This document shows, piece by piece, positions 1-11,057 of a stretch of 64,000 bases of DNA; position 1 is the stretch's first letter, and each line of letters begins with the position of its first letter. Source of the DNA: Myxococcales bacterium (lineage in GTDB: Bacteria; Myxococcota_A; Polyangia; Polyangiales; Polyangiaceae); NCBI GenBank assembly GCA_025359105.1, contig JANYHK010000073.1, positions 25,373-89,372 on the forward strand, given 5' to 3'. A program made the translations under genes and the position numbers. A model generated the notes under the pieces. It was not told the origin of the DNA, did no database searches, and saw only the letters and a list, made by a program, of their open reading frames with translations.

Positions 1-674
1 ACGAGACCGACACCACCCGGAACGACGTCGGCGCCGCTGTCCCGCGCGACGGCGGGAGCGCCGTGCCGCCGTACCAGATCCCGAGCGGCACCGACTGCAG
101 CAACTGCCACGACGGGCGCAAGGATCGCCTCCTCGGGCTCGAGCCGGTGAACCTGGGCATGCCGGGCGCGCAAGGGATCACGCTGGCGTCGCTCGTCGCC
201 GAAGGCCTCCTCACGAGCCCGCCGCCGGCGACGACGCTCGCCTTCCCCGAGGACACGTCGGGCAAGGCCGCCGCGGCCCTGGGATGGCTGCACGTGTCGT
301 GCGGGCCGTGCCACAACCGCTCAGGCGACGCGAACGCGAAGAACAGCAACGTGCGCCTGCTGACGCTCATGAGCCAGCTCGCCGGCGCGGACGCGGGTGC
401 CGACGGCGGCCCCGTGCCCGTGCCCAGCCTCGACGCGTACCTCACGACCGTCGACCACACCACCAGCGTTCCGATCCCCGACGCCGGCGGCGCGACGTTT
501 TACCGCATCAAGAAGGGTGATCCGGGGGCGAGCATCGTCTCGTGGCTGTCCGGCCGTCGCGTCGGGGTGACGGGCACGCCGAACGAGAAGGAGCAGATGC
601 CGCCGATCGTCACGCGCGTCGTCGACGGCGTGGGGCATCAGAAGCTCGACGACTGGATCGTCCTACTTCCCTAG
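1..674 (+). CDS. CxxCH (cytochrome c-like) protein, 3' part only
   Basis: The frame is open from the left edge of the window, so this is the C-terminal part of a longer protein; the GTG at 63 is probably internal. Two CxxCH-type motifs are visible, CSNCH shortly after codon 63 and CGPCH about 65 residues later, each able to bind a c-type haem or to be a structural relic of one. The spacing and the surrounding 'GLEPVNLG', 'GWLHVSCGPCH' pattern resemble the C-terminus of the HNE_0200-type (TIGR03806) family of secreted conserved proteins, where the second motif reads like NCAxCH. The protein would then act in the periplasm or at the cell surface. It ends at a TAG 13 bp before the convergent tex gene. 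Family assignment is from memory of the motif layout; the missing N-terminus prevents checking a signal peptide. Confidence 0.7.
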   Translation, partial: ETDTTRNDVGAAVPRDGGSAVPPYQIPSGTDCSNCHDGRKDRLLGLEPVNLGMPGAQGITLASLVAEGLLTSPPPATTLAFPEDTSGKAAAALGWLHVSCGPCHNRSGDANAKNSNVRLLTLMSQLAGADAGADGGPVPVPSLDAYLTTVDHTTSVPIPDAGGATFYRIKKGDPGASIVSWLSGRRVGVTGTPNEKEQMPPIVTRVVDGVGHQKLDDWIVLLP

Positions 675-687
675 AGCAACCATCCCG

Positions 688-3009
<2,322 letters not shown>

Positions 3010-3040
3010 TGGCCTTGCCCGTCTATCACGTCCGCCATGC

Positions 3041-3124
3041 GACGCCGACTCTGACGCCGACGCCGACGCCGACTCCGGCTCGGACTCCGACGCCGACTCC
3101 GACGCCGACTCCGACGCCGACTCC
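3041..3124. repeat. Hexanucleotide tandem repeat (GACGCC/GACTCC, 14 units)
   Basis: Fourteen contiguous 6-bp units, mostly GACGCC alternating with GACTCC, with one diverged unit (GGCTCG at 3077-3082) and one GACTCT. The array lies in the 175-bp divergent region between tex (start 3009) and the UbiB-like gene (start about 3185), so it sits in the likely promoter or leader region of both. A change in unit number would alter spacing in 6-bp steps without breaking the open tex-strand frame, where it would encode a Ser-Glu/Ser-Ala repeat. Confidence 0.9.
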
Positions 3125-3184
3125 CTAGCTGAGCAGCCCGAGGCATCGACAGCCGCGGCGTCTTTCCCTACGTTGCCTGCGTCC

Positions 3185-4507
3185 GTGAAGTCGAAGCCTC
3201 CCGCCCCTCCCTCGGTCCCCCCGCGCCCGATCCCCGCCAAGCGCAAGTCGAAGGTCCCGACCGGCCGCATCGGCCGTATCGCGCGCGTCGCGGCCATCGG
3301 CCTGTCGAGCGGCGCCGCGCGCGCAGAGAAGACGGCGCAGGTGCTCGCGTCCATGCGTGGCCTCGCCGCCAAGGTCGGCCAGATGGCGAGCTACGTGGAT
3401 GGCGTCGTCCCCGAAGAGCACCGCGCCTCGTACGAGTCGTGGCTCTCGCACCTGCGCTCGCAAGCCGCCCGCTCCGAGCCGGCGGAGGTCCGCGCGCTCG
3501 TCGAGGCGGAGCTAGGCAAGCCCATCGCGGAGCTCTTCGTCGAGTGGGACGACGAGCCGTTCGCAAGCGCGTCGATAGGGCAAGTCCACCGTGCGCGGCT
3601 GGCCGACGGCCGCGTCCTCGCCGTCAAGGTGCAGCACCCGGGTGTCGCCAAGGCGGTCGAGAGCGATCTCTCCAACGCCGGCCTCGTCGAGTCGATGATC
3701 GGCGCGCTCGGCGGCCGCAGGCTCGACACCAAGGGCCTGCTCGACGTGCTCAAGGCCCGCTTCCGCGAGGAGCTCGACTACGAGCACGAGGCCGAGCAGC
3801 TGCGCTTCTTCGCCGAGCTCCACGCGGGCGATCCGCAGATCAGCGTCCCCGCCTTCGTCGCGTCGCGCTCGTCGCGCCGCGTTCTCACGACCGAGATGGT
3901 CACCGGCCGTACGTTCGAGGATGCGTGCGCCGCGAGCGAAGCGGAGCGCCGCGCCTGGGCAGCGACGCTCTGGCGCTACGTGTACCGCGGCAACCTCGTC
4001 GGCGGGCGCTTCAACGCCGATCCGCACCCCGGCAACTACATCTTCCACGACGACGCCCGGATCACCTTCCTCGACTACGGCTGCGTTCAGAGAATCGAGC
4101 CCGCAGCCCTCGCCGGCGCACGCGCGATGCACGAGGCCGCCACGCGCAAGGACGAGCCCGCCTTCACCACGCGCGTGTCGAGCATGATCGGCGCCAAGCC
4201 CGGTCCGCTCGAGGATGCCGCGCGCGCCTACATCCGCCGCTGCTTCGAGCCGATCTTCGCGTCACCGTTTCGCATCACGCGCCCGTACACCGCGAGCCTC
4301 GTCGCCTCGACGAAGGGCCTCGCCGGCGTGGCGCGCAACGTGAAGAACGACGAGCTCTTCACGATGCCGCCGGAGATGCTCTTCATGAACCGCCTGCAGT
4401 TCGGCTTTTACTCGGTGCTCGCCCGCCTCGACGTGGAGGTCGACTACGCCGAGATCGAGCGCGCGATCCATACCGAGTTCGCAGCCTACGACGCGCGCTC
4501 ACGCTGA
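3185..4507 (+). CDS. ABC1/AarF/UbiB-like atypical kinase
   Basis: About 440 residues with the ABC1 kinase signatures in order: AAKVGQM (the KxGQ motif), FASASIGQVHRA (alanine-rich loop), AVKVQHPG (ATP-binding lysine region), NADPHPGNYIF (catalytic loop) and FLDYGCVQ (metal-binding DFG equivalent). Family members are ATPases/kinases linked to ubiquinone biosynthesis or lipid handling; here there are no Ubi neighbours, so a specific pathway cannot be stated. Start choice is uncertain: GTG 3185 is used, a TTG at 3173 is also in frame, and neither has a clear Shine-Dalgarno. No C-terminal transmembrane pair is obvious, unlike E. coli UbiB. Divergent from tex and convergent with the first PilZ gene, leaving 21 bp between stops. 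Confidence 0.9.
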   Translation: MKSKPPAPPSVPPRPIPAKRKSKVPTGRIGRIARVAAIGLSSGAARAEKTAQVLASMRGLAAKVGQMASYVDGVVPEEHRASYESWLSHLRSQAARSEPAEVRALVEAELGKPIAELFVEWDDEPFASASIGQVHRARLADGRVLAVKVQHPGVAKAVESDLSNAGLVESMIGALGGRRLDTKGLLDVLKARFREELDYEHEAEQLRFFAELHAGDPQISVPAFVASRSSRRVLTTEMVTGRTFEDACAASEAERRAWAATLWRYVYRGNLVGGRFNADPHPGNYIFHDDARITFLDYGCVQRIEPAALAGARAMHEAATRKDEPAFTTRVSSMIGAKPGPLEDAARAYIRRCFEPIFASPFRITRPYTASLVASTKGLAGVARNVKNDELFTMPPEMLFMNRLQFGFYSVLARLDVEVDYAEIERAIHTEFAAYDARSR

Positions 4508-4528
4508 CGCGACGCCGACGCGGCCGAC

Positions 4529-4978
4529 TTACTCGAGGACCTCCGCGAGGAGCGCTTCGTTCTCCGCCGAGAGGTGGAGGAACTTGAGACCCACATCGTA
4601 CTTGCACGGCGCCCCGGGGCCGAGCGGCTCGATCCACGCGACCTCGGCGTCGAACGTCACCTGCGGCTGGTCCTTCAGGAAGAGCTCCATCGTCAACCGA
4701 GCGCCGACCTCGAGTCGCTCGTCGCTGTAGACGCGAACGCCGCCGCGACTGACGTCGATCGGCTCCTCGTGCTTCGAGAAGATCTTGAGCCCCGCCGCCC
4801 GGCAGTACACGGGCGCGGCGATGCGACGAAACTGGCGTCGCTCGCGCGGGTCCCCTGCGTCCTCCGCGTCACCCGCCGAAACCTTCGGCCGAAACCCCGA
4901 CTTGCTCGTCGATACCGGCGCGATACCGGTGAGCATCGTGAGCACGCGCTCAGCTAGGGTTTTCTTCGGCTCCGACAT
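4529..4978 (-). CDS. PilZ domain protein (long paralogue)
   Basis: 149 residues. Residues 1-44 are a basic, low-complexity lead; the rest is a PilZ domain. The c-di-GMP binding signature is present: RRQFRR (about 47-52) and DVSRGG (about 75-80, matching DxSxxG). PilZ proteins bind cyclic di-GMP and act as effectors for motility or polysaccharide output. It is about 60% identical by eye to the next gene upstream over the whole domain, so the two are a tandem duplication. The neighbouring polysaccharide locus makes a role in controlling exopolysaccharide or gliding plausible, but that is inference. Confidence 0.9.
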   Translation of the reverse strand: MSEPKKTLAERVLTMLTGIAPVSTSKSGFRPKVSAGDAEDAGDPRERRQFRRIAAPVYCRAAGLKIFSKHEEPIDVSRGGVRVYSDERLEVGARLTMELFLKDQPQVTFDAEVAWIEPLGPGAPCKYDVGLKFLHLSAENEALLAEVLE

Positions 4979-5114
4979 GTTTCGCGACGCTTACACCCCT
5001 CGCAAGGAGCCTTAGTGTGGCGCATCACCCCACCGCAAGCCTGAAAATGCGTCCGGGCAGGAATTTCTGGACAACGCATGGCGTCATCACGACCTTGACT
5101 CGCTTCCGCGCAAG

Positions 5115-5459
5115 CTATTCGCCGAGCACCTTCGCGAGGAGCGCTTCGGCAGCGGGCTCGAGGTGAATGAACTTGAGACCGACGTCGAACCGCGCGACGG
5201 CCCCCTTCGGCAGCTTCTCCACCCACGCCACCCTCGCCTGGAAGCTGCACTCCTCGACGGCCCCCTCGACGAAGAGCTCCATGGTGAGTCGGTCGCCGAC
5301 CTTCATCGGCTCGTCGCTGTAGATGCGCACGCCGCCGCGGCTCACGTCGATCGCTTCCTGGCGCTTCGACATCATCTTCAGGCCCGCAGGGCGGCAATAG
5401 ACGGGCGCGTGGATACGCCGGTAGCGACGCCGTTCCTGACCGTCCTCGCCAGAAGACAT
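5115..5459 (-). CDS. PilZ domain protein (short paralogue)
   Basis: 114 residues from ATG 5459, essentially one PilZ domain. Signature motifs RRRYRR (10-15) and DVSRGG (about 38-43) are intact, followed by the beta-barrel strands ending KFIHLEPAAEALLAKVLGE. It lacks the about 35-residue lead of its paralogue downstream. A TTG start at 5468 is also possible and has GAGG four bases upstream, which is better placed than for the ATG. Both copies face the same way, 136 bp apart, and may be co-transcribed. Confidence 0.9.
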   Translation of the reverse strand: MSSGEDGQERRRYRRIHAPVYCRPAGLKMMSKRQEAIDVSRGGVRIYSDEPMKVGDRLTMELFVEGAVEECSFQARVAWVEKLPKGAVARFDVGLKFIHLEPAAEALLAKVLGE

Positions 5460-5564
5460 CCTTAACAAGATGCCTCATGGTCACGGCCGCGCAAGGTGTG
5501 GAGACCCGCCTCGCCGTCGGGGCCACGAGGGCATCTCGCGCAGCGCCTGTGCTACTTTCGGGCC

Positions 5565-6548
5565 ATGTTGTTCTCCAAGGATGTCCTCGAGATCGACCGC
5601 GAGGTCGTGGCGCGCGAGATCGCCGACAGCGTCCGTGCGCAAGTGATGGGGACGCTCAAGCGGCGCGGCGCGGTCGTAGGGCTCTCCGGCGGAATCGACA
5701 GCTCGGTCGTGGCCGCGCTCGCGGTGCGCGCCCTCGGCAAGGAGAAGGTCCTCGGCGTCTTCATGCCGGAGCGCGACTCGTCGGGCGATTCGCTGCGCCT
5801 CGGCCGGCTGCTCGCAGAGTCGCTGGGCATCGACACCGTTCTCGAGGACATCGCGCCCACCGTCGAGGCGGCCGGCTGCTACCGCCGCCAGGACGAGGCG
5901 GTGCGCACTGCGTTTCCCGAGTACGGCCCCGGCTACAAGTGCAAGATCACCCTCCCCTCGCTCCTCGAGAGCGAGCGACTCAACGTCTTCCAGCTCACGA
6001 TCCAGAGCCCCTCGGGCGAGACGAAGACGAGCCGCATGGGCCTCGCCCCCTTCCTGCAGCTCGTCGCGGCGACGAACTTCAAGCAGCGCGTGCGCAAGAT
6101 GATGGAGTACTACCACGCCGATCGCCTCAACTACGCCGTCTCCGGCACGCCGAACCGGCTGGAGTACGACCAGGGCTTCTTCGTGAAGCAGGGCGACGGC
6201 GCCGCTGATTTCAAGCCGATCGCGCACCTCTACAAGACGCAGGTGTACGCGCTCGCCGCCCACCTCGGCGTGCCGGCGGAGATCTGCAGCCGCCCGCCGA
6301 CGACCGACACCTACTCGATGCCGCAGACGCAAGAGGAGTTCTACTTCGCGCTCCCCTACGACAAGATGGACCTCTGCCTGTACGGCAAAAACCATGGCGT
6401 CGCTGCGCCAGAGGTCGCCCCCGCCGTCGGCATCACCGCCGAGCAAGTCGAGCGCATCTACAAGGACATCGACAGGAAGCGCATGACGACACGCTACCTC
6501 CACGCGCGTCCCCTGCTCGTCCACGACGTGGCGGAGATCGCCAAGTAG
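5565..6548 (+). CDS. nadE: NadE-like NH3-dependent NAD(+) synthetase
   Basis: 327 residues from ATG 5565. The N-type ATP-pyrophosphatase P-loop SGGIDSS is at 41-47. Further NadE-like blocks follow: GTPNRLEYDQGFFVKQGDGAADF, LYKTQVYALA, and PPTTDTYSMPQTQEEFYF. Classical NadE amidates the adenylated carboxylate of nicotinate adenine dinucleotide. This protein is longer than stand-alone NadE (about 275) and has no glutaminase (CN-hydrolase) domain, so it would use free ammonia. It heads an operon with an asparagine synthase (1 bp gap), an AMP-ligase and an ACP. That context is unlike a housekeeping nadE and suggests a specialised amidating paralogue acting on another carboxylate. The in-frame GTG-initiated extension upstream (from 5496) is not family-like. 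Confidence 0.85.
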   Translation: MLFSKDVLEIDREVVAREIADSVRAQVMGTLKRRGAVVGLSGGIDSSVVAALAVRALGKEKVLGVFMPERDSSGDSLRLGRLLAESLGIDTVLEDIAPTVEAAGCYRRQDEAVRTAFPEYGPGYKCKITLPSLLESERLNVFQLTIQSPSGETKTSRMGLAPFLQLVAATNFKQRVRKMMEYYHADRLNYAVSGTPNRLEYDQGFFVKQGDGAADFKPIAHLYKTQVYALAAHLGVPAEICSRPPTTDTYSMPQTQEEFYFALPYDKMDLCLYGKNHGVAAPEVAPAVGITAEQVERIYKDIDRKRMTTRYLHARPLLVHDVAEIAK

Positions 6549-6549
6549 G

Positions 6550-8538
6550 ATGTGCGGGATCGCGGGTATCGTCGCCACGAGCGCCGCCGCCGCGCCGCCT
6601 ACGCGCGAGGCGCTCGCGCGCATGGCGGCGTCGCTCCGCCATCGCGGGCCCGACGAGTTCGGCGTGTACCGCCGCGGCCCCGCCGGCCTTGCGCACGCGC
6701 GCCTGTCCATCATCGACCTGAAGACGGGCCAGCAGCCGCTCGCGAACGAGGACCACACCGTCTGGATCGTATTCAACGGCGAGATCTTCAACTACGTCGA
6801 GCTCCGCACCGAGCTCGTCGCGCTGGGGCACGTGTTCCGGACGGAGAGCGACACCGAGGTCATCGTCCACGCGTACGAGGCGTGGGGGGACGACGCGTTC
6901 GCGCGCTTCAACGGGCAGTTCGCCATCGCGCTGTGGGACGAGACGCGCGCGCGCCTCGTCCTCGCGCGCGACCGGCTCGGCGTGCGGCCGCTCCACGTGT
7001 GCGAGCACGCCGGGCGCGTCGTCTTCGCGAGCGAGGTGAAGGGGATCTTCGCGGCCGATCCGTCGATCCCTCGCGCGCTCGATCCGGTCGGGCTCGACGA
7101 GACGTTCACGTTCTGGTCGATCGTCCCGCCGCAGGGCATCTTCCAGGGCATCACCGAGCTCCGCCCCGGCCACGTGCGGACCTACGAAGGGGGCGAGGTC
7201 CGCGAACACGCGTACTGGCGCGCGCGCTTCCCGCCCGATCACGTCTTCGACGGGACCCTCGACGACGCCGTCGTCCAGGTGCGCGCGGCGCTCGAGGACG
7301 CGACCCGCCTGCGCATGCTCCGGGCCGACGTCCCGGTCGGCAGCTACCTCTCCGGCGGTCTCGACAGCTCGCTCGTGGCGGCGCTCGGGCTCCGCGTGAA
7401 GGGCGAGAAGTTCCACACCTTCTCCCTCCGGTTCGAGGACGCCGAGTACGACGAGACCGGCTTCCAGCGCACCATGGCCAAGCGCCTCGGCACCGAGCAC
7501 CACGAGGTGGTCGTCTCGCGCAAGGACATCGCCGAGGCCTTCCCGGCCGTCGTCTTCCACACCGAGCGCCCCATCCTCCGCACGGCGCCGGCCCCGCTTT
7601 TTCTCCTGTCGCGTTTGGTCCAAAAGAGCGGGATCAAGGTCGTGCTCACCGGCGAGGGGGCCGACGAGATGTTCGCCGGCTACGATCTGTTCCGCGAGGC
7701 GAAGGTCCGCCGCTTCTGGGCGAAGGAGCCGACCTCGCAGGCGCGCCCGCGGCTGCTCGAGCGCCTCTACCCGTACCTCGCGCGCTCCCCGGTGACGCAG
7801 CAGGCCATGGCCCGCCAGTTCTTCGGGAAGAACCTCGACCGGTGGCAGACCCCCGGCTTCTCGCACGACACGCGCTGGCACACGACCGGCGCCCTGAAAC
7901 GCCTGTTTTCCAGGGCAATGCGCGACGCCACGAAGGGCTTCGATCCCGTCGCGCGCCTCCTCGCGGATCTGCCGCCCGAGCTGCCCACGTGGGGCCACCT
8001 CGCGCAGGATCAATACCTCGAGATCCGGACCCTCCTGTCGGGCTACCTCCTGTCGTCGCAGGGCGATCGCATGCTGATGGCCAACTCGGTCGAGGGCCGC
8101 TTCCCCTTCCTCGACGCGGACGTCGTCGAACTCGCGTGCTCGCTGCCCGCGTCTTACAAGCTCAAGGTCCTCGACGAGAAGCATGTCCTGAAGCGCGCCG
8201 CGGCGGAGCTCGTGCCCGAGGAGATCGTCCGCCGGCAGAAGCAGCCGTACCGCGCGCCCGACGCGCTCTCGTTCGTCGGCATCCACGCGCCCCAATGGGT
8301 GGGCGACGCCATGAGCGACGCGCGCGTGACCGCGGCGGGCATCTTCGACCCCGGCGCCGTCGGCCAGCTCTGGAGCAAGTGCAAGGCGAAGAAGGACGAC
8401 GGACAGTTCTCGAACGCCGACAACATGGCGGTCGTAGGCGTCCTGTCGACGCAGCTGCTCCACGCCCACTTCGTTGCCCATCCCCCCGCCGAGCCGAAAG
8501 CGGTTAGGCTGACGACACTCGTAGAGAGAGCCCCATGA
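6550..8538 (+). CDS. asnB: Asparagine synthase (glutamine-hydrolysing), copy 1
   Basis: 662 residues beginning MCGIAGIV, so Cys2 is the N-terminal glutaminase nucleophile after Met removal. The class II glutaminase domain spans about 1-210 (RHRGPDEFG, FNGEIFNYVELR). The synthetase domain begins about 230, with the PP-loop SGGLDSS at 268-274 and GEGADEMFAGYD further on. The reaction is ATP-dependent transfer of glutamine ammonia to a beta-aspartyl-AMP or, in biosynthetic paralogues, to other carboxylates. It begins 1 bp after nadE and its stop overlaps the next start (ATGA), implying translational coupling. A second, divergent copy lies at 24475, so one or both may be tailoring enzymes rather than free-asparagine suppliers. 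Confidence 0.93.
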   Translation: MCGIAGIVATSAAAAPPTREALARMAASLRHRGPDEFGVYRRGPAGLAHARLSIIDLKTGQQPLANEDHTVWIVFNGEIFNYVELRTELVALGHVFRTESDTEVIVHAYEAWGDDAFARFNGQFAIALWDETRARLVLARDRLGVRPLHVCEHAGRVVFASEVKGIFAADPSIPRALDPVGLDETFTFWSIVPPQGIFQGITELRPGHVRTYEGGEVREHAYWRARFPPDHVFDGTLDDAVVQVRAALEDATRLRMLRADVPVGSYLSGGLDSSLVAALGLRVKGEKFHTFSLRFEDAEYDETGFQRTMAKRLGTEHHEVVVSRKDIAEAFPAVVFHTERPILRTAPAPLFLLSRLVQKSGIKVVLTGEGADEMFAGYDLFREAKVRRFWAKEPTSQARPRLLERLYPYLARSPVTQQAMARQFFGKNLDRWQTPGFSHDTRWHTTGALKRLFSRAMRDATKGFDPVARLLADLPPELPTWGHLAQDQYLEIRTLLSGYLLSSQGDRMLMANSVEGRFPFLDADVVELACSLPASYKLKVLDEKHVLKRAAAELVPEEIVRRQKQPYRAPDALSFVGIHAPQWVGDAMSDARVTAAGIFDPGAVGQLWSKCKAKKDDGQFSNADNMAVVGVLSTQLLHAHFVAHPPAEPKAVRLTTLVERAP

Positions 8539-10088
8539 ACGGCGTCCCCCAGCTCCACGACTACCTCGCCGACTCCGCGCGCCGCCTGCCCGACAAGGTC
8601 GCGCTCGTCTGCCAGAAGAAGCGGCACACCTACCGCGACCTCGATCGCCGCGCGAACCAGCTCGCCCACGCGCTCGTCCAGCGCGGCGTCGTGCGGGGCG
8701 ATCGCGTCGTCGTCTTCGCGGACAACACCGCGGAGACGGTGGTGGCGTTCTGGGGGATTCTGAAGGCCAACGCCGTCGTGTCGATCGTGAACCCGCTCAC
8801 GAAGGCCGACAAGCTCGCCTACCTCCTGAACGACTGCCGCGCGGTGGCCCTCGTCACCGACGGGCACCTTACGCAGGCCTTCGCCGACGCCGCCTCGAAA
8901 TCCCCGCACCTCCGGCACATCCTCGTGTCGGGCGGTGTCGACGCCGAGCGAACCGGCGGCCTCCCCGGCGTCGTCGCGTGGGACGCTGCGCTCGCGGAGG
9001 GCAAAGCAGACGCGCCGCCTGCCCGCAAGAACGTCGACGTCGATCTCGCCGCCATCATCTACACCTCCGGCAGCACGGGCGATCCCAAGGGGGTCATGCT
9101 CACGCACCGCAACATGCTCACCGCAGCGCGGTCGATCACGACGTACCTCGAGAACGTCGAGGACGACGTGATCCTCGGCGTCCTGCCGCTCGCCTTCGAC
9201 TACGGCCTCTACCAGATGATCATGGCGTTTCGCATGGGGGCCCGCCTCGTGCTCGAGCGCTCGTTCACTTACCCCGCGCAGGTGCTCAACGTCGTCGTCG
9301 AGGAGAAGGTCACCGGCTTCCCCGGCGTCCCCACGATCTACGCCATCCTTGCCGAGCTCAAGAACCTCAAGGCCTACGATTTTTCGAACATCCGCTACGT
9401 GACGAACACGGCGGCCGCGCTGCCCGTCAAGCACATCCTGGTCCTCAAGGACCTCTTCCCGGGCGCGAAGATCTTCAGCATGTACGGCCTCACGGAGTGC
9501 AAGCGCTGCACGTACCTGCCGCCGGCCGACATCGATCGGAAGCCGACCAGCGTGGGCATCGCCATCCCGAACACCGAGCTGTGGATCGTCGACGAGAACG
9601 ACCAGAAGGTCGGCCCCGGCGAGGTCGGCCAGCTCGTCATCCGCGGCGCGACGGTGATGAAGGGCTACTGGGAAAAGCCGGAGTCGACGGCGAAGAAGCT
9701 CCGCCCCGGCCCGGTGCCAGGAGAGCAAGTCCTCTACACCGGCGACTTCTGCAAGACGGACGAGGAGGGCTACCTCTACTTCGTCGGGCGCATGGACGAC
9801 ATCATCAAGAGCCGCGGCGAGAAGGTCGCGCCGAAGGAGGTCGAGAACGCGCTCATGAACGTCCACGGCGTCAAGGAGGCGGCCGTCATCGGCGTACCCG
9901 ACGACATCCTCGGCCAGGCCGTGAAGGCGTTCGTGGTCCTCGAGCAGGGCGTGACACTCACCGAGAAGGATTTGCAGAAGGAGTGCCAGAAGCGGCTCGA
10001 GAGCTTCATGGTGCCCAAGCACGTCGCGTTCGTGCCCGAGCTGCCGAAGACGACGACCGGCAAGATCAAGAAGACGGGGCTGACGTGA
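8535..10088 (+). CDS. AMP-forming acyl/aminoacyl ligase (ANL superfamily)
   Basis: 517 residues with all ANL core motifs: A3/P-loop YTSGSTGDPKG (from residue 176), A5-like MYGLTECKR, A7 YTGDFCKTDEEGYL, A8 GRMDDIIKSRGEKVAPKEVE, and the C-terminal lysine motif TTTGKIKKT. It would adenylate a carboxylic acid and pass it to CoA or, given the ACP gene 0.7 kb downstream, to that carrier protein. No membrane segment is seen. The start overlaps asnB by 4 bp. Substrate cannot be read from the sequence; similar ligases in exosortase/EPS loci are annotated as acyl-CoA synthetases. Confidence 0.93.
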   Translation: MNGVPQLHDYLADSARRLPDKVALVCQKKRHTYRDLDRRANQLAHALVQRGVVRGDRVVVFADNTAETVVAFWGILKANAVVSIVNPLTKADKLAYLLNDCRAVALVTDGHLTQAFADAASKSPHLRHILVSGGVDAERTGGLPGVVAWDAALAEGKADAPPARKNVDVDLAAIIYTSGSTGDPKGVMLTHRNMLTAARSITTYLENVEDDVILGVLPLAFDYGLYQMIMAFRMGARLVLERSFTYPAQVLNVVVEEKVTGFPGVPTIYAILAELKNLKAYDFSNIRYVTNTAAALPVKHILVLKDLFPGAKIFSMYGLTECKRCTYLPPADIDRKPTSVGIAIPNTELWIVDENDQKVGPGEVGQLVIRGATVMKGYWEKPESTAKKLRPGPVPGEQVLYTGDFCKTDEEGYLYFVGRMDDIIKSRGEKVAPKEVENALMNVHGVKEAAVIGVPDDILGQAVKAFVVLEQGVTLTEKDLQKECQKRLESFMVPKHVAFVPELPKTTTGKIKKTGLT

Positions 10089-10795
10089 CGGACGAGGACG
10101 AGCGCGTCCGCCGCGCCTACGCAGACGGGCGCATCCGATTCATGGACCTGGAGCTCTCGGTCGCACCCGGCGCGCTCGTTCCGCGCGAGGAGACGGAGAT
10201 CCTGGCCCGCGCGGCCCTGCGCACCCTAGAGGGTGCGAGGGGGAGCCTGGGGGCGGGGGCCGGCGCGGACCCGCCACGCGTCATCGACATGTGCTGCGGC
10301 TCGGGAAACCTCGCGTGCGCGATCGCGACGCACGCGCCGGACGCACGGGTGTGGGCCAGCGATCTGACGGATGGCTGCGTGGCGGTGGCGCGCGAGAACG
10401 TCGCCGCCCTGGGCCTGGGCGCTAGGGTTACGGTCGCGCAAGGGGATCTGTTCGCGCCGCTGGCCGGCCTCGGGCTCGAGGGGGAGATCGATCTCGTCGT
10501 CTGCAATCCGCCGTACATCTCCACGGGCCGCCTCGAAAAGGACCGGAAAGAGCTCCTGGCCGCCGAACCTCGCGAGGCCTTCGACGGCGGCCCGTACGGC
10601 CTGACGATTCACCAGCGCGTCGTCAAGGAGGCGCTACCTTTCCTGCGCCCCGGCGGCGCCCTCCTCTTCGAGATCGGCCTCGGGCAAGAGCGCCAAGTCG
10701 ACATCCTCTTTCGACGGGCGACCTCGTACACTGCCACCCAGCACGAGAAGGACGGCGCCGGTCAGGTGCGCGTCGTGATCTCCAAGAAGGTCTGA
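10085..10795 (+). CDS. HemK/PrmC-like class I SAM methyltransferase
   Basis: 236 residues from a GTG that overlaps the ligase stop by 4 bp (GTGA). It carries VPREETEIL, the motif I equivalent VIDMCCGSGNLA, and the catalytic NPPY at about 141-144, all typical of the HemK/PrmC family that methylates glutamine amide nitrogen. True PrmC has an extra about 80-residue helical N-terminal domain that is missing here, so release factors are an unlikely target. In this operon an amide made by the AsnB- or NadE-like enzymes, or a carrier-bound substrate, is a candidate, by inference only. Confidence 0.88.
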   Translation: MTDEDERVRRAYADGRIRFMDLELSVAPGALVPREETEILARAALRTLEGARGSLGAGAGADPPRVIDMCCGSGNLACAIATHAPDARVWASDLTDGCVAVARENVAALGLGARVTVAQGDLFAPLAGLGLEGEIDLVVCNPPYISTGRLEKDRKELLAAEPREAFDGGPYGLTIHQRVVKEALPFLRPGGALLFEIGLGQERQVDILFRRATSYTATQHEKDGAGQVRVVISKKV

Positions 10796-10798
10796 GGC

Positions 10799-11041
10799 AT
10801 GGAAATCAAGGATCAGGTACGGCAGTTCATCGTCGCCAACTTCTACGTCGCCGATCCCGGCGCGCTCGCGGACGACACGTCGCTCCTCGATCAAGGCATC
10901 GTCGACTCGACCGGCGTCCTCGAGGTCATCAGTTTCCTCGAGGCGACCTTCGCCATCACCGTCGCCGACGACGAGATGCTCCCCGACAATCTCGACACGA
11001 TCACCCGAATCGCCGCGTTCGTGGCCAGGAAGAAGGCGTAG
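10799..11041 (+). CDS. Acyl carrier protein (phosphopantetheine-binding)
   Basis: 80 residues, the size of a discrete ACP. The four-helix pattern is clear and the phosphopantetheine serine is S37 in GIVDSTGVLEV, where the usual DSL/DSM motif is DST. The start is 3 bp after the methyltransferase stop, in the same operon as the AMP-ligase, which is its likely loading enzyme. A dedicated phosphopantetheinyl transferase is absent from this operon; the AcpS-like gene at 35989-36429 could serve both carriers. Confidence 0.92.
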   Translation: MEIKDQVRQFIVANFYVADPGALADDTSLLDQGIVDSTGVLEVISFLEATFAITVADDEMLPDNLDTITRIAAFVARKKA

Positions 11042-11057
11042 CGCTACACCTTCACCC

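Noticed and set aside
3010..3372. Longer Tex start through the hexamer repeat
   Set aside because: Would overlap the divergent UbiB-like gene and add about 120 low-complexity residues not seen in Tex; kept only as a note.
6433..8481. Long open frame (about 680 codons) antisense to asparagine synthase copy 1
   Set aside because: High-GC mirror frame: Arg/Glu/Val-rich, no domain, and it lies opposite a fully conserved asnB.
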